Part shown: positions 1 to 13,447 of the stretch, in pieces
Numbering within the stretch: position 1 is the stretch's first letter
How the letters are laid out: each line of letters opens with the position of its first letter
Assembly: GCF_905147045.1 (NCBI RefSeq)
Contig: NC_065888.1
Location: 1,741,001-1,805,000 of the forward strand
Source: Nymphalis io
Taxonomy: Eukaryota; Arthropoda; Insecta; Lepidoptera; Nymphalidae
Direction: 5' to 3'
Length of the DNA stretch: 64,000 nucleotides
The notes under the pieces: generated by a model
What the model saw: the letters and a program-made list of their open reading frames with translations, nothing else
Database searches by the model: none
Told to the model about the DNA's origin: nothing
Made by a program: the position numbers and the translations under genes

Positions 1-459
1 AATTAGCTGCAAGTAAACCTTGAGATGAGGTCATGGTTTCCTCATGAGCAGAAAATCTAGTATTTAATTAACAATTAAATTAACATATCACTAGAAGTTG
101 GACGATAATTTAATGTAGATGAGAATGTTCTCTTTGACTGAAAATGTCAGTTCAAATGAATTACAATTGATTATTATCAATTCGGTTACCGCTTTGAGTT
201 TCCAGTGAAATTGTTTGATGTACAGAATGTATGGAGAAGCGATTTGCAATGAGATGCATTGTCTGATCCTATAAATACTTTCAAAACAAAGTGTATATTG
301 TGTATATTGTAAGCGTATACTGTAATGCCAATTTAACTTGATGTCTGTTTGTTTGTTTGCGTGTTTTCGAATTTAAACAAAAAGCACTAATTCGATTGAA
401 ATGAAACATTCGTCATATTCTAGCCGTTAGTTTAAAGATAAACTTATGGTGGTAATATT
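1..459. other. AT-rich non-coding stretch
   Basis: No coding frame, RNA gene or repeat is recognised. A short imperfect direct repeat (tgtatattgtgtatattgt) lies near 293-311. Confidence 0.5.
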
Positions 460-730
460 TTACTGGTAGTAGGGATTTGTGCAAGCTCGTCAGGGTACCC
501 ACTCATTAGATATTATAAACAACAGTACTTGGTATTATTGTGTTCCGGTTTGTAGAGTAAGTGAGTCAGTGAATTATAGGAACAAAGGACATAATAACTT
601 AGTTCTCAAGGTTGTTGGCACATTAGCGAGATAAGCGATGGTTAACATTTTATACAATGCCAATGTCTATGGGCGTTGGTGACTACATACCAACAAGTGG
701 CCCATATAATCGTCCACCTACCTATTCTAT
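460..730 (+). mobile_element. 290-bp lepidopteran dispersed repeat (family B), old copy
   Basis: The copy runs from tactggtagtagggatttgtgc to gtccacctacctattctat, matching the other family B copies in the window end to end (caagctcgtc, attgtgttccggttt, accaacaagtggccc). It carries many substitutions and small gaps and lacks a clean poly(A) tail, so it is an old insertion. The family looks non-autonomous; intact copies end in tattctataaaaa. Confidence 0.85.
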
Positions 731-967
731 GAAAGAACCAGGAAAAAATATGTATGATATATGCAAAGTAATGATTATTGGCGTCAACAAGTAACATTAC
801 AAACAAATCACATAATACAAGAGCACATTTGCTGAGTCTACCGGTGCAGAGGCAATAGTGTCAGCATCTTGGGTACAATGTCACAGGACAATCTTCTAGA
901 CGGCGTGTTTTTTCTATAAATTTGTTTTCTACAAACCATGATTATGGTTTTATACCCATTTCATATG

Positions 968-1021
<54 letters not shown>

Positions 1022-2484
1022 TTACTAGATATAATTTATGTCACCGGTATCGTAAAGAAAATCGTCGGTCCTTATATGTTTTTTTGGTGAAAACTGGTAA
1101 AAGTGACAAATATACCAAAGCTTGCCTCGAGTCTTTTGAGGTACAAAAATACAATTAATTACAAGATATTTGTCCATTTCCAACTCGTATATTTTGAGGA
1201 ATGGGACAAAAATAATATACAAATACCAATGAAGCTTCCGTAATTTAAGTGAAATTAAATGTTATTAATTTTATCAAAATTTAATGTAAATATACTCGTA
1301 TATATATACGAAATTTTGGCAATTTTAACTTGAAATTACTCAGTTTTCTTTTACAAACCAACTGTTATTTATCGCAGGGGTAAGCAAGTGGTAATACAAA
1401 ATGAAATTACTAGAGACCTTCGCGGAGTCCTCCCGCGGCATTAATTTGTATCAAGAATTTGTAGAGATTTAGCTTGAGCTGGGACGGAGTGTTCATCGCA
1501 GCCGGCGAGCGTTAACACTTATTAAGGGGGTGCATCCCTGCGACAGATGTAGGGGAGGACCCGCCATTTGCGTAATGTCAGGAATGGTTACACTCGATTT
1601 AATAAAACTCCGACAACATTTCATTCTGGAGAATTTTAGAGTCAATTCGTTTTAAAGGCCACAGTAGCATAACGAAAAAAAACCGTAAGCCGAAACGTGC
1701 CCGGAATACATTGGCACGGCTTGGATTTCTTATCGATGGCAATTGAGACGAGGAGGTACTTATGGTTTTTCAAGTGGCTCGGCTTCGTTTAATTTGTTGT
1801 TTCAGCCTGGAATTTTTATTAACATTTCCCCTCACTTAAAATTTTTCCTTCCATCTGTCATTATAAGTCAAAGATCTCGAGGTATCTTCATCTTTTATTT
1901 ATATGTATTAAATTCCTTGTGCAATTTTTGACTTTTATTTGGGCCATCTGTTATAAAATATATGATATAGGACACAGTTATGTAATTAACGGAATGATTT
2001 GAATTCTGCGGTAGGCATGAATGTGAATCGAACTGGAATGTCATCGCGTATAACATGTTCACAAATTAAATATATAATACCTTTATCAAATTAAGATAAA
2101 TATATTAATTAATTTATTCTTTTTAAAATACTTTAAAATATATTTTTTAATATATTACATATTTTTTATGTCTTCCACTGCTAGATAAAGACTTCCTCAT
2201 CCCAGAATTGAAGATTACCTCTCCACGCTGCTAAAATTCGATCAAATAAATGTGGCAATATTAAATCCGAATGAACTCGTATAACAAAAAATTAAGTAAA
2301 TGACGATGAAACGCGAAGGTCATATTCATAAGTGTGGTAACTGAGCCACAACGGCTCTTTTATTTATTTTATGTAAAAACAATACTTCAATACCAAAGGG
2401 TAATAAATACTATTTATATTTCTCTCAATATAAATATGTGCGTGAAATTCGACGCAGAAAGTCGTTACATCAATTTTACTTGCA
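731..2484. other. Non-coding stretch with one GC-richer island
   Basis: Mostly AT-rich. A (TA)n tract lies near 972-1018. The part from about 1405 to 1745 is clearly GC-richer (cctcccgcggcatt, gccggcgagcg, ggggaggacccgcc, gtgcccggaatacattggcacgg) and could be a conserved regulatory element. Short frames here, including one that reads through the TA tract, show no protein-like composition. Confidence 0.45.
972..1018. repeat. (TA)n microsatellite
   Basis: An uninterrupted TA dinucleotide run of about 47 bp. In frame it reads as an alternating Ile-Tyr stretch, which explains a spurious short ORF. Confidence 0.97.
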
Positions 2485-5091
2485 AATATAATCACATTAT
2501 GTCCAAGCTCCTATATTAGCATTGTGACAGGGCTCAGAAATTAATAGTAACAGAGCGTGCGATCGGAAAACACAAGGGGACCACTCAGCAGATGCTTATC
2601 TTCACTCGCTCACTACCATTTCTGCCTACTGCGAGTGTATGATTGCAGGAAATTATTGTCGGCTTGCAGTTTATCCTTGACGGATTACCACACAGATGGG
2701 TATAGCTAGCGAATTCTTATAATATTACTAATAGATACATAGTTATCATATTTATATTTCATATTAGGAATAATTCATTAAATACTTATATTTAGAATGG
2801 GTAATATTGTTTTGAAGTAGGTATGAAAAGTAAATTGTCGATTATTTTGTCTTATTAAAATGAAGGTAATACTTAAAATTTTATTTTTTATAATTAATAG
2901 GCCAGCGTTTGACCGTTGACTTGCCTGATGTTAAGCATCTACACGGTCTAGGATGTAGCACGCTTACCTATAAGAAACCTGTTTACTCTGGATTTGAAGA
3001 CACCAACATTGTACCTATCAGGAAATATTTAACTATTTATAATATATTTTGCATTTACGAGTATGATGGTGTACATTGTGGGCTAGTATAGCTATTCGTA
3101 GTGACCGGAAAAAGTTCAGGCGCAACACCAACGAAAGACTTATGCTTCTTATGAATTGTAAACATTGGAAACTTCCAGACTCAGAGTTGCTTCTGAACGT
3201 TTTCCGACTGAAGTACTCAATAGTTTATTTAATTGTCCTGTCTTTTGTTTGAACCGAGGACCTCGCGATTTACGCCTTATCAAAACACAACGAGTGACAA
3301 ACCGCACGGTAAACTAATATCATCCGGACATATAACTAGTATTATAAAACGTTTAATTACAAAAAATTGTTGTTTTGATTCAATATAATATTTATACATT
3401 TTATTTTCAATAAGCAGCGACCGTGCTTCAATGTGGAGTGAAACGTGCGTCGTGGATCTTGTAATCTTTGATCATCAGTGATGTGTTCACGCAAATATTT
3501 TACTATTTTACTCCACAAGTGAGCGACTCCAGACTCCATTTTGAATGTTTTATCCATCACAATTTTTTGTTGCCCATCACATACATTGTTTTTTTTATTA
3601 CAGTTGTTGTTAGAATAAGAAATGTTTTTCTACCTTAATATTATAATGTTAATTTGTAAAATATATTATATTACAGTATAGTATTTCCAATACACTGTTC
3701 CTATTAATATTTTGTATTCACAACAACAGCTTGTTTTTCAATGTAATTAAATATATTTATAATTTAGATTAAGCCATGGAAGTTATAACTTCCGCAATTC
3801 TTGTACAAATTATTTCGTATTTCATAACATAAAAAATATAATAATAGTATGAACAAGTCACAGTAAGTATGTTTATGTTCATGAAAATAGAAAAAATATC
3901 TGAACGAATATTTTTTATGTATTTTTGTGAATTTTAAATTATCTGTTTAAAAAAAAAATGTGAAATATAAATTTACAAATAGAATCGTAATATAATTTGA
4001 AAATCGAACAAAGCATTGACAACGTAATGGACAGCTAAGGCAACATGTGGCGTAAATATTAGATGCTAAATATAATTAATGATCGATTGTAGCTTGTCGA
4101 GAGGACCCCAATATCGCCTACGGAACCCTCACCGAAATCTTTACCAATACAAAATAAAAGTCTCTGGGGACTACCGCGCCTTTTAATTTGCAAGTATTAG
4201 GGTATACACCCCTAATACTCTTGCTATATGCGTTATTGTGTCTTTAAAAATTTAATTTTGAAGTTAGCTTTTATAATAAGATAAAATTATTTATATACTG
4301 CACATGCTTCGTTATTTTTGTACTAACTATGTATTATGTATAATATAATGAATGTAATTAAGAACTGGCTTAGTATTGAGGTTTTTATTATAACTTGGTT
4401 TTTTTACAATTAATTAAATATACACAGCTAATTAGGACACAGTAAAATTTACAGTTATGGAAAGTCATTTATAAAAAAATGAATAGTTGGTATAATATCC
4501 GACACCTGCTTTTTAATAGGAGATGATTTTTGTTTTAATTAAAACGATATTTTTATGGTTAGAACCTGTGCGATTCGTTCTCTATCCTGCCGCTAGTTAA
4601 CTCGACTGTAGCTAGTTAACGCAACGGTCATATCCAGTGCTACTCACAGGCTAGCAGAATTAAAAAAGCTTTAAATATATTTTAAAATTCGAATTATTTT
4701 ATTATGACATATGATATTTTCTTATCAAGGAGAGGAGGACGCGATGCATGCGATTACTCGAAACACGTTCAAATCTTTATCGATTACGGAATCGTAGCGT
4801 CTATGTCATTTGTGCAATCGAGAAGCCGCGGGCTGCCCCTGCGGCGAACACGAGTACATCCCGAATTTTTAGCCTGTTTTAAAATTCACGTCATGTAAAC
4901 TACAACAATGATTTTAATCATTTATATTTTGTGTGTGGAAATGTAAGACTAAAATGAAGCTCCAAAATGAAATTTAATAAAGCTAAATTCTTTTATACGT
5001 ATATATATTTTTTTTACAGATTAAAATTGTTAAGTACCAAATCCGAACTCCCATTATAATAAAAAGCGATAAGTCACCGTAATATTTATTT
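2485..5091. repeat. Tandem duplication, copy 1 of a 2607-bp unit
   Basis: The sequence from 2485 to 5095 matches the sequence 2607 bp downstream. The offset stays constant through A/T homopolymers and three shared short ORFs, so there are no indels; no substitution was seen where the copies were compared by eye. The copies share the tetranucleotide aata at the outer and inner boundaries. The unit holds three GC-richer pieces (about 2520-2710, 4090-4215 and 4570-4880), one decayed SINE fragment and no credible gene. Its short ORFs are identical in both copies simply because the DNA is. Confidence 0.97.
3090..3290 (-). mobile_element. Decayed family C SINE fragment (in duplication copy 1)
   Basis: Resembles the minus-strand layout of the full SINE at 32241-32602: gtgaccggaaaaagttcaggcgc, then cttccagactc, then gaaccgaggacctcgcg near the tRNA-like end. 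Heavily diverged and gapped. Confidence 0.55.
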
Positions 5092-7698
5092 AATATAATC
5101 ACATTATGTCCAAGCTCCTATATTAGCATTGTGACAGGGCTCAGAAATTAATAGTAACAGAGCGTGCGATCGGAAAACACAAGGGGACCACTCAGCAGAT
5201 GCTTATCTTCACTCGCTCACTACCATTTCTGCCTACTGCGAGTGTATGATTGCAGGAAATTATTGTCGGCTTGCAGTTTATCCTTGACGGATTACCACAC
5301 AGATGGGTATAGCTAGCGAATTCTTATAATATTACTAATAGATACATAGTTATCATATTTATATTTCATATTAGGAATAATTCATTAAATACTTATATTT
5401 AGAATGGGTAATATTGTTTTGAAGTAGGTATGAAAAGTAAATTGTCGATTATTTTGTCTTATTAAAATGAAGGTAATACTTAAAATTTTATTTTTTATAA
5501 TTAATAGGCCAGCGTTTGACCGTTGACTTGCCTGATGTTAAGCATCTACACGGTCTAGGATGTAGCACGCTTACCTATAAGAAACCTGTTTACTCTGGAT
5601 TTGAAGACACCAACATTGTACCTATCAGGAAATATTTAACTATTTATAATATATTTTGCATTTACGAGTATGATGGTGTACATTGTGGGCTAGTATAGCT
5701 ATTCGTAGTGACCGGAAAAAGTTCAGGCGCAACACCAACGAAAGACTTATGCTTCTTATGAATTGTAAACATTGGAAACTTCCAGACTCAGAGTTGCTTC
5801 TGAACGTTTTCCGACTGAAGTACTCAATAGTTTATTTAATTGTCCTGTCTTTTGTTTGAACCGAGGACCTCGCGATTTACGCCTTATCAAAACACAACGA
5901 GTGACAAACCGCACGGTAAACTAATATCATCCGGACATATAACTAGTATTATAAAACGTTTAATTACAAAAAATTGTTGTTTTGATTCAATATAATATTT
6001 ATACATTTTATTTTCAATAAGCAGCGACCGTGCTTCAATGTGGAGTGAAACGTGCGTCGTGGATCTTGTAATCTTTGATCATCAGTGATGTGTTCACGCA
6101 AATATTTTACTATTTTACTCCACAAGTGAGCGACTCCAGACTCCATTTTGAATGTTTTATCCATCACAATTTTTTGTTGCCCATCACATACATTGTTTTT
6201 TTTATTACAGTTGTTGTTAGAATAAGAAATGTTTTTCTACCTTAATATTATAATGTTAATTTGTAAAATATATTATATTACAGTATAGTATTTCCAATAC
6301 ACTGTTCCTATTAATATTTTGTATTCACAACAACAGCTTGTTTTTCAATGTAATTAAATATATTTATAATTTAGATTAAGCCATGGAAGTTATAACTTCC
6401 GCAATTCTTGTACAAATTATTTCGTATTTCATAACATAAAAAATATAATAATAGTATGAACAAGTCACAGTAAGTATGTTTATGTTCATGAAAATAGAAA
6501 AAATATCTGAACGAATATTTTTTATGTATTTTTGTGAATTTTAAATTATCTGTTTAAAAAAAAAATGTGAAATATAAATTTACAAATAGAATCGTAATAT
6601 AATTTGAAAATCGAACAAAGCATTGACAACGTAATGGACAGCTAAGGCAACATGTGGCGTAAATATTAGATGCTAAATATAATTAATGATCGATTGTAGC
6701 TTGTCGAGAGGACCCCAATATCGCCTACGGAACCCTCACCGAAATCTTTACCAATACAAAATAAAAGTCTCTGGGGACTACCGCGCCTTTTAATTTGCAA
6801 GTATTAGGGTATACACCCCTAATACTCTTGCTATATGCGTTATTGTGTCTTTAAAAATTTAATTTTGAAGTTAGCTTTTATAATAAGATAAAATTATTTA
6901 TATACTGCACATGCTTCGTTATTTTTGTACTAACTATGTATTATGTATAATATAATGAATGTAATTAAGAACTGGCTTAGTATTGAGGTTTTTATTATAA
7001 CTTGGTTTTTTTACAATTAATTAAATATACACAGCTAATTAGGACACAGTAAAATTTACAGTTATGGAAAGTCATTTATAAAAAAATGAATAGTTGGTAT
7101 AATATCCGACACCTGCTTTTTAATAGGAGATGATTTTTGTTTTAATTAAAACGATATTTTTATGGTTAGAACCTGTGCGATTCGTTCTCTATCCTGCCGC
7201 TAGTTAACTCGACTGTAGCTAGTTAACGCAACGGTCATATCCAGTGCTACTCACAGGCTAGCAGAATTAAAAAAGCTTTAAATATATTTTAAAATTCGAA
7301 TTATTTTATTATGACATATGATATTTTCTTATCAAGGAGAGGAGGACGCGATGCATGCGATTACTCGAAACACGTTCAAATCTTTATCGATTACGGAATC
7401 GTAGCGTCTATGTCATTTGTGCAATCGAGAAGCCGCGGGCTGCCCCTGCGGCGAACACGAGTACATCCCGAATTTTTAGCCTGTTTTAAAATTCACGTCA
7501 TGTAAACTACAACAATGATTTTAATCATTTATATTTTGTGTGTGGAAATGTAAGACTAAAATGAAGCTCCAAAATGAAATTTAATAAAGCTAAATTCTTT
7601 TATACGTATATATATTTTTTTTACAGATTAAAATTGTTAAGTACCAAATCCGAACTCCCATTATAATAAAAAGCGATAAGTCACCGTAATATTTATTT
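5092..7698. repeat. Tandem duplication, copy 2 of a 2607-bp unit
   Basis: Head-to-tail second copy of the preceding unit. Similarity ends just after the shared aata at 7699-7702, where this copy continues tacatgtaatcgcaac while copy 1 runs into copy 2 as tataatcacatt. With intronic AT-rich DNA this unconstrained, near-perfect identity implies either a very recent duplication or a duplicated assembly segment. Confidence 0.97.
5697..5897 (-). mobile_element. Decayed family C SINE fragment (in duplication copy 2)
   Basis: Matches the fragment 2607 bp upstream; present twice only because the surrounding unit was duplicated. Confidence 0.55.
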
Positions 7699-7702
7699 AA
7701 TA

Positions 7703-8949
7703 CATGTAATCGCAACATGATGTATGAGAACGATTGGCTGTCATTCGATGTCCCGTTCGCTCACCGCCTGCTTGCTGCGGAGGTCGGTTTATGATGATTA
7801 TTCCTTCCAAATGATGATTTATCACAGGATTAGGCGGGCACATGGTCCATTCTGTGGGGAGATTGGCTTTATTTATTATTATTATAACAAGAATACAGAA
7901 AAACAGCTCAGCTTATAATCGTAGCGGAGAACATTGACTATTTATTTTCAATAGAACTGTTTATTACTAAAATAAAACAAAGAAATAAAAATAAGAACAA
8001 AAACGAATTAATTAACAATACTTCGTGAAAACTTTTTGAGACCTCACAAATGTAGTTTGAGTATTAGTTTAATGATATACGGCCTAGGGGTGAAGTCAAA
8101 AGCTCAATTAAGAGCCCATACTAAAACAATAGAACGAGCTTCCTCTTATATCGAGGAGGCAATAAGAATGTCAGTAATGGCTTAAAAACGTTAACAGGGA
8201 AGGTTAGATTGACTATCAAACTATTTTGAAACAACAGTTTTTTCATAGAATACAATTATTGTTTAAGATCAAATGACATTATGCCAAATATTATTTATTT
8301 TATCTTTTGATCAAAAGATGGCGTTAGATGCATTTTTACTTAATAAGTTGTTTTAATTTATATTGAAAAAGACCAATTACACTATCTGACCAGTAATATA
8401 TACTCGGTGGACTTATTTTTATTAAAAATAATTAATTAATTCTTAAAATATAAATGAATAAGTCTATACCTAGTTGTATATTTGGAGCTTGTATCGTGTG
8501 TAATTCAAATTAAAATGATGTCAGTGTAAAATATTTAAATAACTGGAAGTGGTGATAAAGGCGCCTCAACCACCAAGTTTTGTTTTCGCAATTAATTTTG
8601 TTACTTCTCTCAGTGCGGAGTGACCGAGTGAGAATTCGTTAGAAAAACTAATTCAATGCGCTCGCTCTATTGTATATTTTTTTTAATTAAAAAAAAACAA
8701 AAATTAAATCACTCATTATTTTTTCGAATATACTATAAGATTACGGTTTTTACTTATATAATAATATGTTTAATGTTATCTTATTATTATATATATCTAT
8801 ATTATCATTTTTAATTCCTCGTTACACTCTTTATCAGGCTTAGTTCGTATTTATATTGATATTAATGTTATTTAATTATATAATTTTATATATTATTATT
8901 TATATAAATAGATTTAGTGATCAAAATACTTTTTTTAAACTTTTTTTTT
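7703..8949. other. AT-rich non-coding stretch
   Basis: A GC-richer patch (cattcgatgtcccgttcgctcaccgcc) sits near 7720-7860. From about 8650 to 8950 the DNA is extremely AT-rich, with long A and T runs and TTA/ATA simple-sequence texture. No gene recognised. Confidence 0.45.
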
Positions 8950-9135
8950 ACTAGCTGTCCATCGCGTCTTCGCACGGTTAGAATATCAAGTTGGGTCTAC
9001 ATTAATCGTTTCTATTGAAGGATAAACGTTCAAACAAATATATTGTTGGTTTTTGAATTTTCGCTGACGTACACAGAACAACTCACCAAAGTTTTATAAT
9101 AATCGGATCAATAGCTTAGGGACGTGTAGAGGACA
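8950..9135 (+). mobile_element. Dispersed lepidopteran repeat (family E), diverged copy
   Basis: Begins actagctgtccatcgcgtcttcgcacgg, a diverged form of the ACTAGCTG...CGCGRCTTCGYCCGCG start common in lepidopteran genomes. It continues through aactcaccaaagttttataataatcgg, the equivalent of the conserved CCRAATTTCATCAAAATCGG block. The 3' end is lost. The transposon class is not assigned. Confidence 0.6.
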
Positions 9136-11647
9136 TTATTAAGAAAATTTCAATAACCATTAAATAAAACATTGAAAATAAAACTGCAGTGCACCCAATT
9201 ACATTGCCTTTTATTCTTCTCTACTAATCTGTTAAAAAATCGTTTACACTGTTTTCGTTAAAATGATCTGAACACTTACACTTGAATATTTTTTATATGA
9301 TCGAATTATTCAACCTTCTGGCAAATTTTTTACAACCACTTCAAACAAGCCTTCTAACCTACGGAAATATTACATGTGGAGTGTATACCTTACACGATGC
9401 AGTTGTTATTATTAAAACCGAGAGTGTTTATTTTTCTGTACCCCTTTGTACAATGTATACTTTTGTAAACATTATTGGTTAATACTTTTTCTGTGTTTGG
9501 ATACATTGAATCTTTAGTCTCTTTAGTGAAATATTAAATATTAATAAAAACGATTCTAATATTCCCTATTTCATAAAATATTTCATGTATTTTAATCAAA
9601 TAATTCTCTTCAGGTATACATATGTAACTTTTGTAATATATACCAAACGATAAACTTTATAGCACACCTAGCTTATATTTTGCACGCAACTTTTTTATTA
9701 TTTTAGTCTTTGCTTGACTTTTGACGAGGTAATTACAATCGATAATTATTATACTACAAATTGAAGGTGAAGATTTGATAAATTACTGTAAAGGTTTCCC
9801 TATTGGCATGCTAGCCAAAAACTTAAGGCAGTTACCTATTATCCAAAAATAGCCTTGTACCTTCAACTTTTTTTTAGTTGGTTTTGCTTAATTTATACAA
9901 CAATAAACAAGGAATTGATAAAAGTTTCTGTGATTACCTTAAGTGGTCAAAAAAAGGCATACTATATATTTTTTGTTAATATCTAGATTGGAATCTTTGG
10001 AATTTTCTTTTAGTAAAAGAGCTACAGACGCTACCTCGGAAATGTAAAGCAAAAAATAAGTTCATAAGAATCTCTCGCTATTCTTCCCGAACGATTGCGG
10101 TTTACTTTTAATTCAATCTTAGAATTCTTCATTTCTTATTTACTTTGATATTATGGTTTTTCAAACCGACTATTTGTGTTGCAAGACTCTTTTGAAATAC
10201 TTTTAAAATTTCTCAGATATCCAGAAGAAGGTTATAAAAGAATTCATAAAATTATTTAAAATTTTATAAATGAATAAAATTGTATAAACCGATGCGGTAC
10301 GTTAATGAGTATTAAGTAACTGCTACACAACTTTAATGTGACCTAACCCAATCTCTCAATGCAACTGGCGCTTGTTACCATAACATGGCTCACGGTGGCT
10401 ATTGATTCTACAGACAGACAAGTATAAAGTTTTTCAAAGATATGAAATCATAGAGCGATTTCTTTTACGACTTCGGTTCGGTTTCAACTTCATAGCGATG
10501 AATTATGCAGAAAGAAGAAGGATTTCCTGCGATAAAAGTCGTAACACCCAAGAGTGCTCTAAAAGAGCTTTTACTATCATACTATGGTAACGTCGATTAT
10601 ATAATCTGTATCCATCCATATCTTAATATTAAATAATGTAAGTCTTAGTCTACTAATAAAAGTTAAGTTCAAGAACTTGAATAAATTCAATACGTAGATA
10701 TTCCTCAAACTCTTACCATGCATTTACTTTCGTAATAGTTTATAGGAATACCAATTTGAATAACGGCTTGGGGCATTTTTGATTCGGTACAATGTTATAT
10801 GAGGCTTTCATGCAACGTTGATCAACTATGTAAAATAAAATATATATTTTTTAATATATAAGAACGAACACACAAATCTGAAAAGCTCATAAATCTTGTA
10901 GGGGATGTACATTTTGTCTGACTACAGCCACAAACGTTCCGTAAAATAAAATATACAAAGCTAAAACGCTGTTATCGTTGCTCGGAATCAAATCGCTGTC
11001 AGTGAGAATGGTCCTTTATATATCACTATCACGTTTAAATGTTAACATATTTTATTTTAATGCTAATGATTGTGATTGAAATCGAATTATAATCTGTAAT
11101 AGAAATTGATACTATAATACAATTAGCCGTTTCGTTTGGAGGATGAAATTGATAGAAGCTCAATATCACCAGGCCCGCGGTATTACAGGACAGAGTGGAG
11201 GCGGAAGCGTGTGTAGGCCGCAGTCGCCAGACGTAGAGCGGGGTGTGCGACGCGCGTCCTGAATACCTAATTGACTAATATTAGTTGGCGAGGGGAAGCT
11301 CCCTTAGAGGTGAGCACAGAACTTGAGACAAAGAACACGTACAAGCTGCAAAGGCTCCTTTTTAAGTTTTAATACAGAAACTTAGACGATTTGAACCACA
11401 TTTACAGTTTAAATCTTTTTCAAATGAATGTTTTATTTTTTGCAAATTAGATAAAATCTTGACTTAGTCTTTACTATTGTCAATTAAAAGTTTTATATTT
11501 TCACACGTTAGATAATCATATTACAATATATTTTTGTGTTAATATTAAATTAGATAAACTTAGACGTAAAGTTGTGCTTTGTTTGATAGTTAATAAACTT
11601 ACCTTCAGTTTCTGTAATGCAATTCAAAGTCAGATTACCTAATCAAT
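9136..11647. other. AT-rich non-coding stretch with one GC-rich island
   Basis: Mostly AT-rich. The clearest exception is about 11150-11330, with cccgcgg, gaggcggaagcgtgtgtagg and gtgcgacgcgcgtcctg followed by an AT-rich taattgactaatatta. It may be regulatory. No coding frame recognised. Confidence 0.45.
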
Positions 11648-11944
11648 TTACTGGTGGCAGGGTTTTGTGCAAGCTTGTCTGGGTAGGTACCACCCACTCA
11701 TCAGATATTCTACCGCAAAACAGCAATACTTGATATTGTTGTGTTCCGGTTTGAAGGGTGAGTGAGCCAGTGTAATTACAGGCACAAGGGACATAAAATC
11801 TTAGTTCCCAAGGTTGGTGGCACATTGGCTAAAAGCGATGGTTGACATTTCTTACAATGCCAATGTCTAAGGGCGTTTGGTGACCATTCACCATCAGGTG
11901 GCCCATATGCTCGTCCACCTTCCTATTCTATATAAAAAAAAAAT
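11648..11944 (+). mobile_element. 290-bp dispersed repeat (family B), well preserved
   Basis: Full-length from tactggtggcagggttttgtgc to cttcctattctatataaaaaaaaa. Its antisense strand gives a 60-codon frame beginning MCHQPWELR, which recurs in every good copy and is a by-product of the repeat rather than a gene. It shares aagggcgtttggtgacca and cttgatattg with the truncated copy at 61250, suggesting one subfamily. Confidence 0.93.
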
Positions 11945-13435
11945 ATATATCTGATTTGTCATTGGTCGATGGTAACCGATGACGCAATAGGTCGCAATGA
12001 ATGAAGTATTTTACTTTTAATTAAATAGATAAAAGCACACTCAATTAAGTAAAGGTTTTGATATTATACGCAGTTATGATGAAATTATTTTATTAATTTA
12101 TATAATATGACATTGGAGACGTACTAAACGTGATGGCGAAGTAACTTACGATAGTTTTCCAGACGTTATGTATTTAGTTAAAAGCGTATAAGTTTAAAAT
12201 GAAATAACTTCCATTAGTGTAATTGCTAGTAGAAACGACCCGAGTTTGTATTGCTCCGTAGTCGCTTCTATATTGGCATTTATATTTCATAAAGGCTATC
12301 ATTCAAACAATCAAAAAACGGAAGCTTGTAAAGTTTAATGTTTCCTACTGCTTTTACATTGTACATAATTTGGGCAAAACATCGGTAAGTTGTAAAAGGC
12401 AACGCATTCTCTGAACACAGTTCCAGCTTACTTTGTTATGCTAATCTTCATAATTCTTTAGGCGAGGGAAGTTTTGGACAAGTTGCTTTTTTGGAAATAA
12501 CTTTTAACTTTATTGTAATTCGTCGTTGCGTGCCATGAATGCTGGCTTTAATGAAGATGCTGTATAATCTTATCTTGAAGCATATATGTTTTTTTTTACA
12601 TAAATTTATAATGAAAATCAAAACATGAACTTTATGAAAGATGGCTCTTAAAATGATATTTGAATTTTATTTTTACAAATTAAATTTCCAATTACCGATT
12701 CATCAAAAACATTCAAAATTCTAGAATCAGAAAATTAGTTGCTCTTTATGATTTATTAGATATTTTTACAATTATTAGCAACAATAAAAGCATTATATTA
12801 AAAAAAAAAACTAAAATGTTTTTTTTTATTGAATAATTGTAATAGTTTTATATGAATATATTTTTCGTATAAACGATTTAAGATAATTAAATAAATACTC
12901 GTACATCTTAAATACACATAAGTAAAGTTCAATACTATTACAACATGGAAAAGGCACGAAAAATAACTGTTGTATGTAAATTATACATTTTCGAAATATC
13001 TAAAACATTAATTTCATACCAAACTAGATATTGATTTGTCATTTTTTTAGGCTGCATGGAGTGTCGTACTAGTCACTGTTTGGAATATTCAGGTAAAATA
13101 ATAAATACGATTTTAATTCGGTTGAGACATGTAATGAACGAGAACAATGTTACATCAAAAGAATTAACAAATGAATTCGAAAATTATATTATTTTCTTAA
13201 ATGTAATACAAACTCTACACGTTTATAATATAAAAATGACATTTCTTTTTTATTTGTAAAGAGCTATACATACTTATTTATTATACACGTATTTAACTAA
13301 ATAGTCACTTCGCCATGTTGGATTTAATATATACTAATAAATAAAATTAATTGTCACTTTTTAGGTTAATATGGTTATATACTAGTTACCAGTCATTTCT
13401 TCAAATGTATAATTCAAATGCACTATGTACATTTG
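11945..13435. other. AT-rich non-coding stretch
   Basis: Long A and T runs, especially 12580-12870. No gene, RNA or recognisable repeat apart from low-complexity DNA. Confidence 0.45.
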
Positions 13436-13447
13436 AAGTATTATCGA

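Noticed and set aside
922..1158. 78-codon frame with an Ile-Tyr run
   Set aside because: Produced by the (TA)n microsatellite; no other protein character.
2909..3091. Three short frames perfectly conserved between 2.9-4.9 kb and 5.5-7.5 kb
   Set aside because: Identity extends equally through the surrounding non-coding DNA, so it reflects the tandem duplication and not selection on protein.
11643..11825. Recurrent peptide MCHQPWELR... in several frames (11643, 14997, 21825, 61501)
   Set aside because: It lies antisense within family B repeats and recurs only because the repeat does. Copies carry different stops and indels, with no sign of coding constraint.
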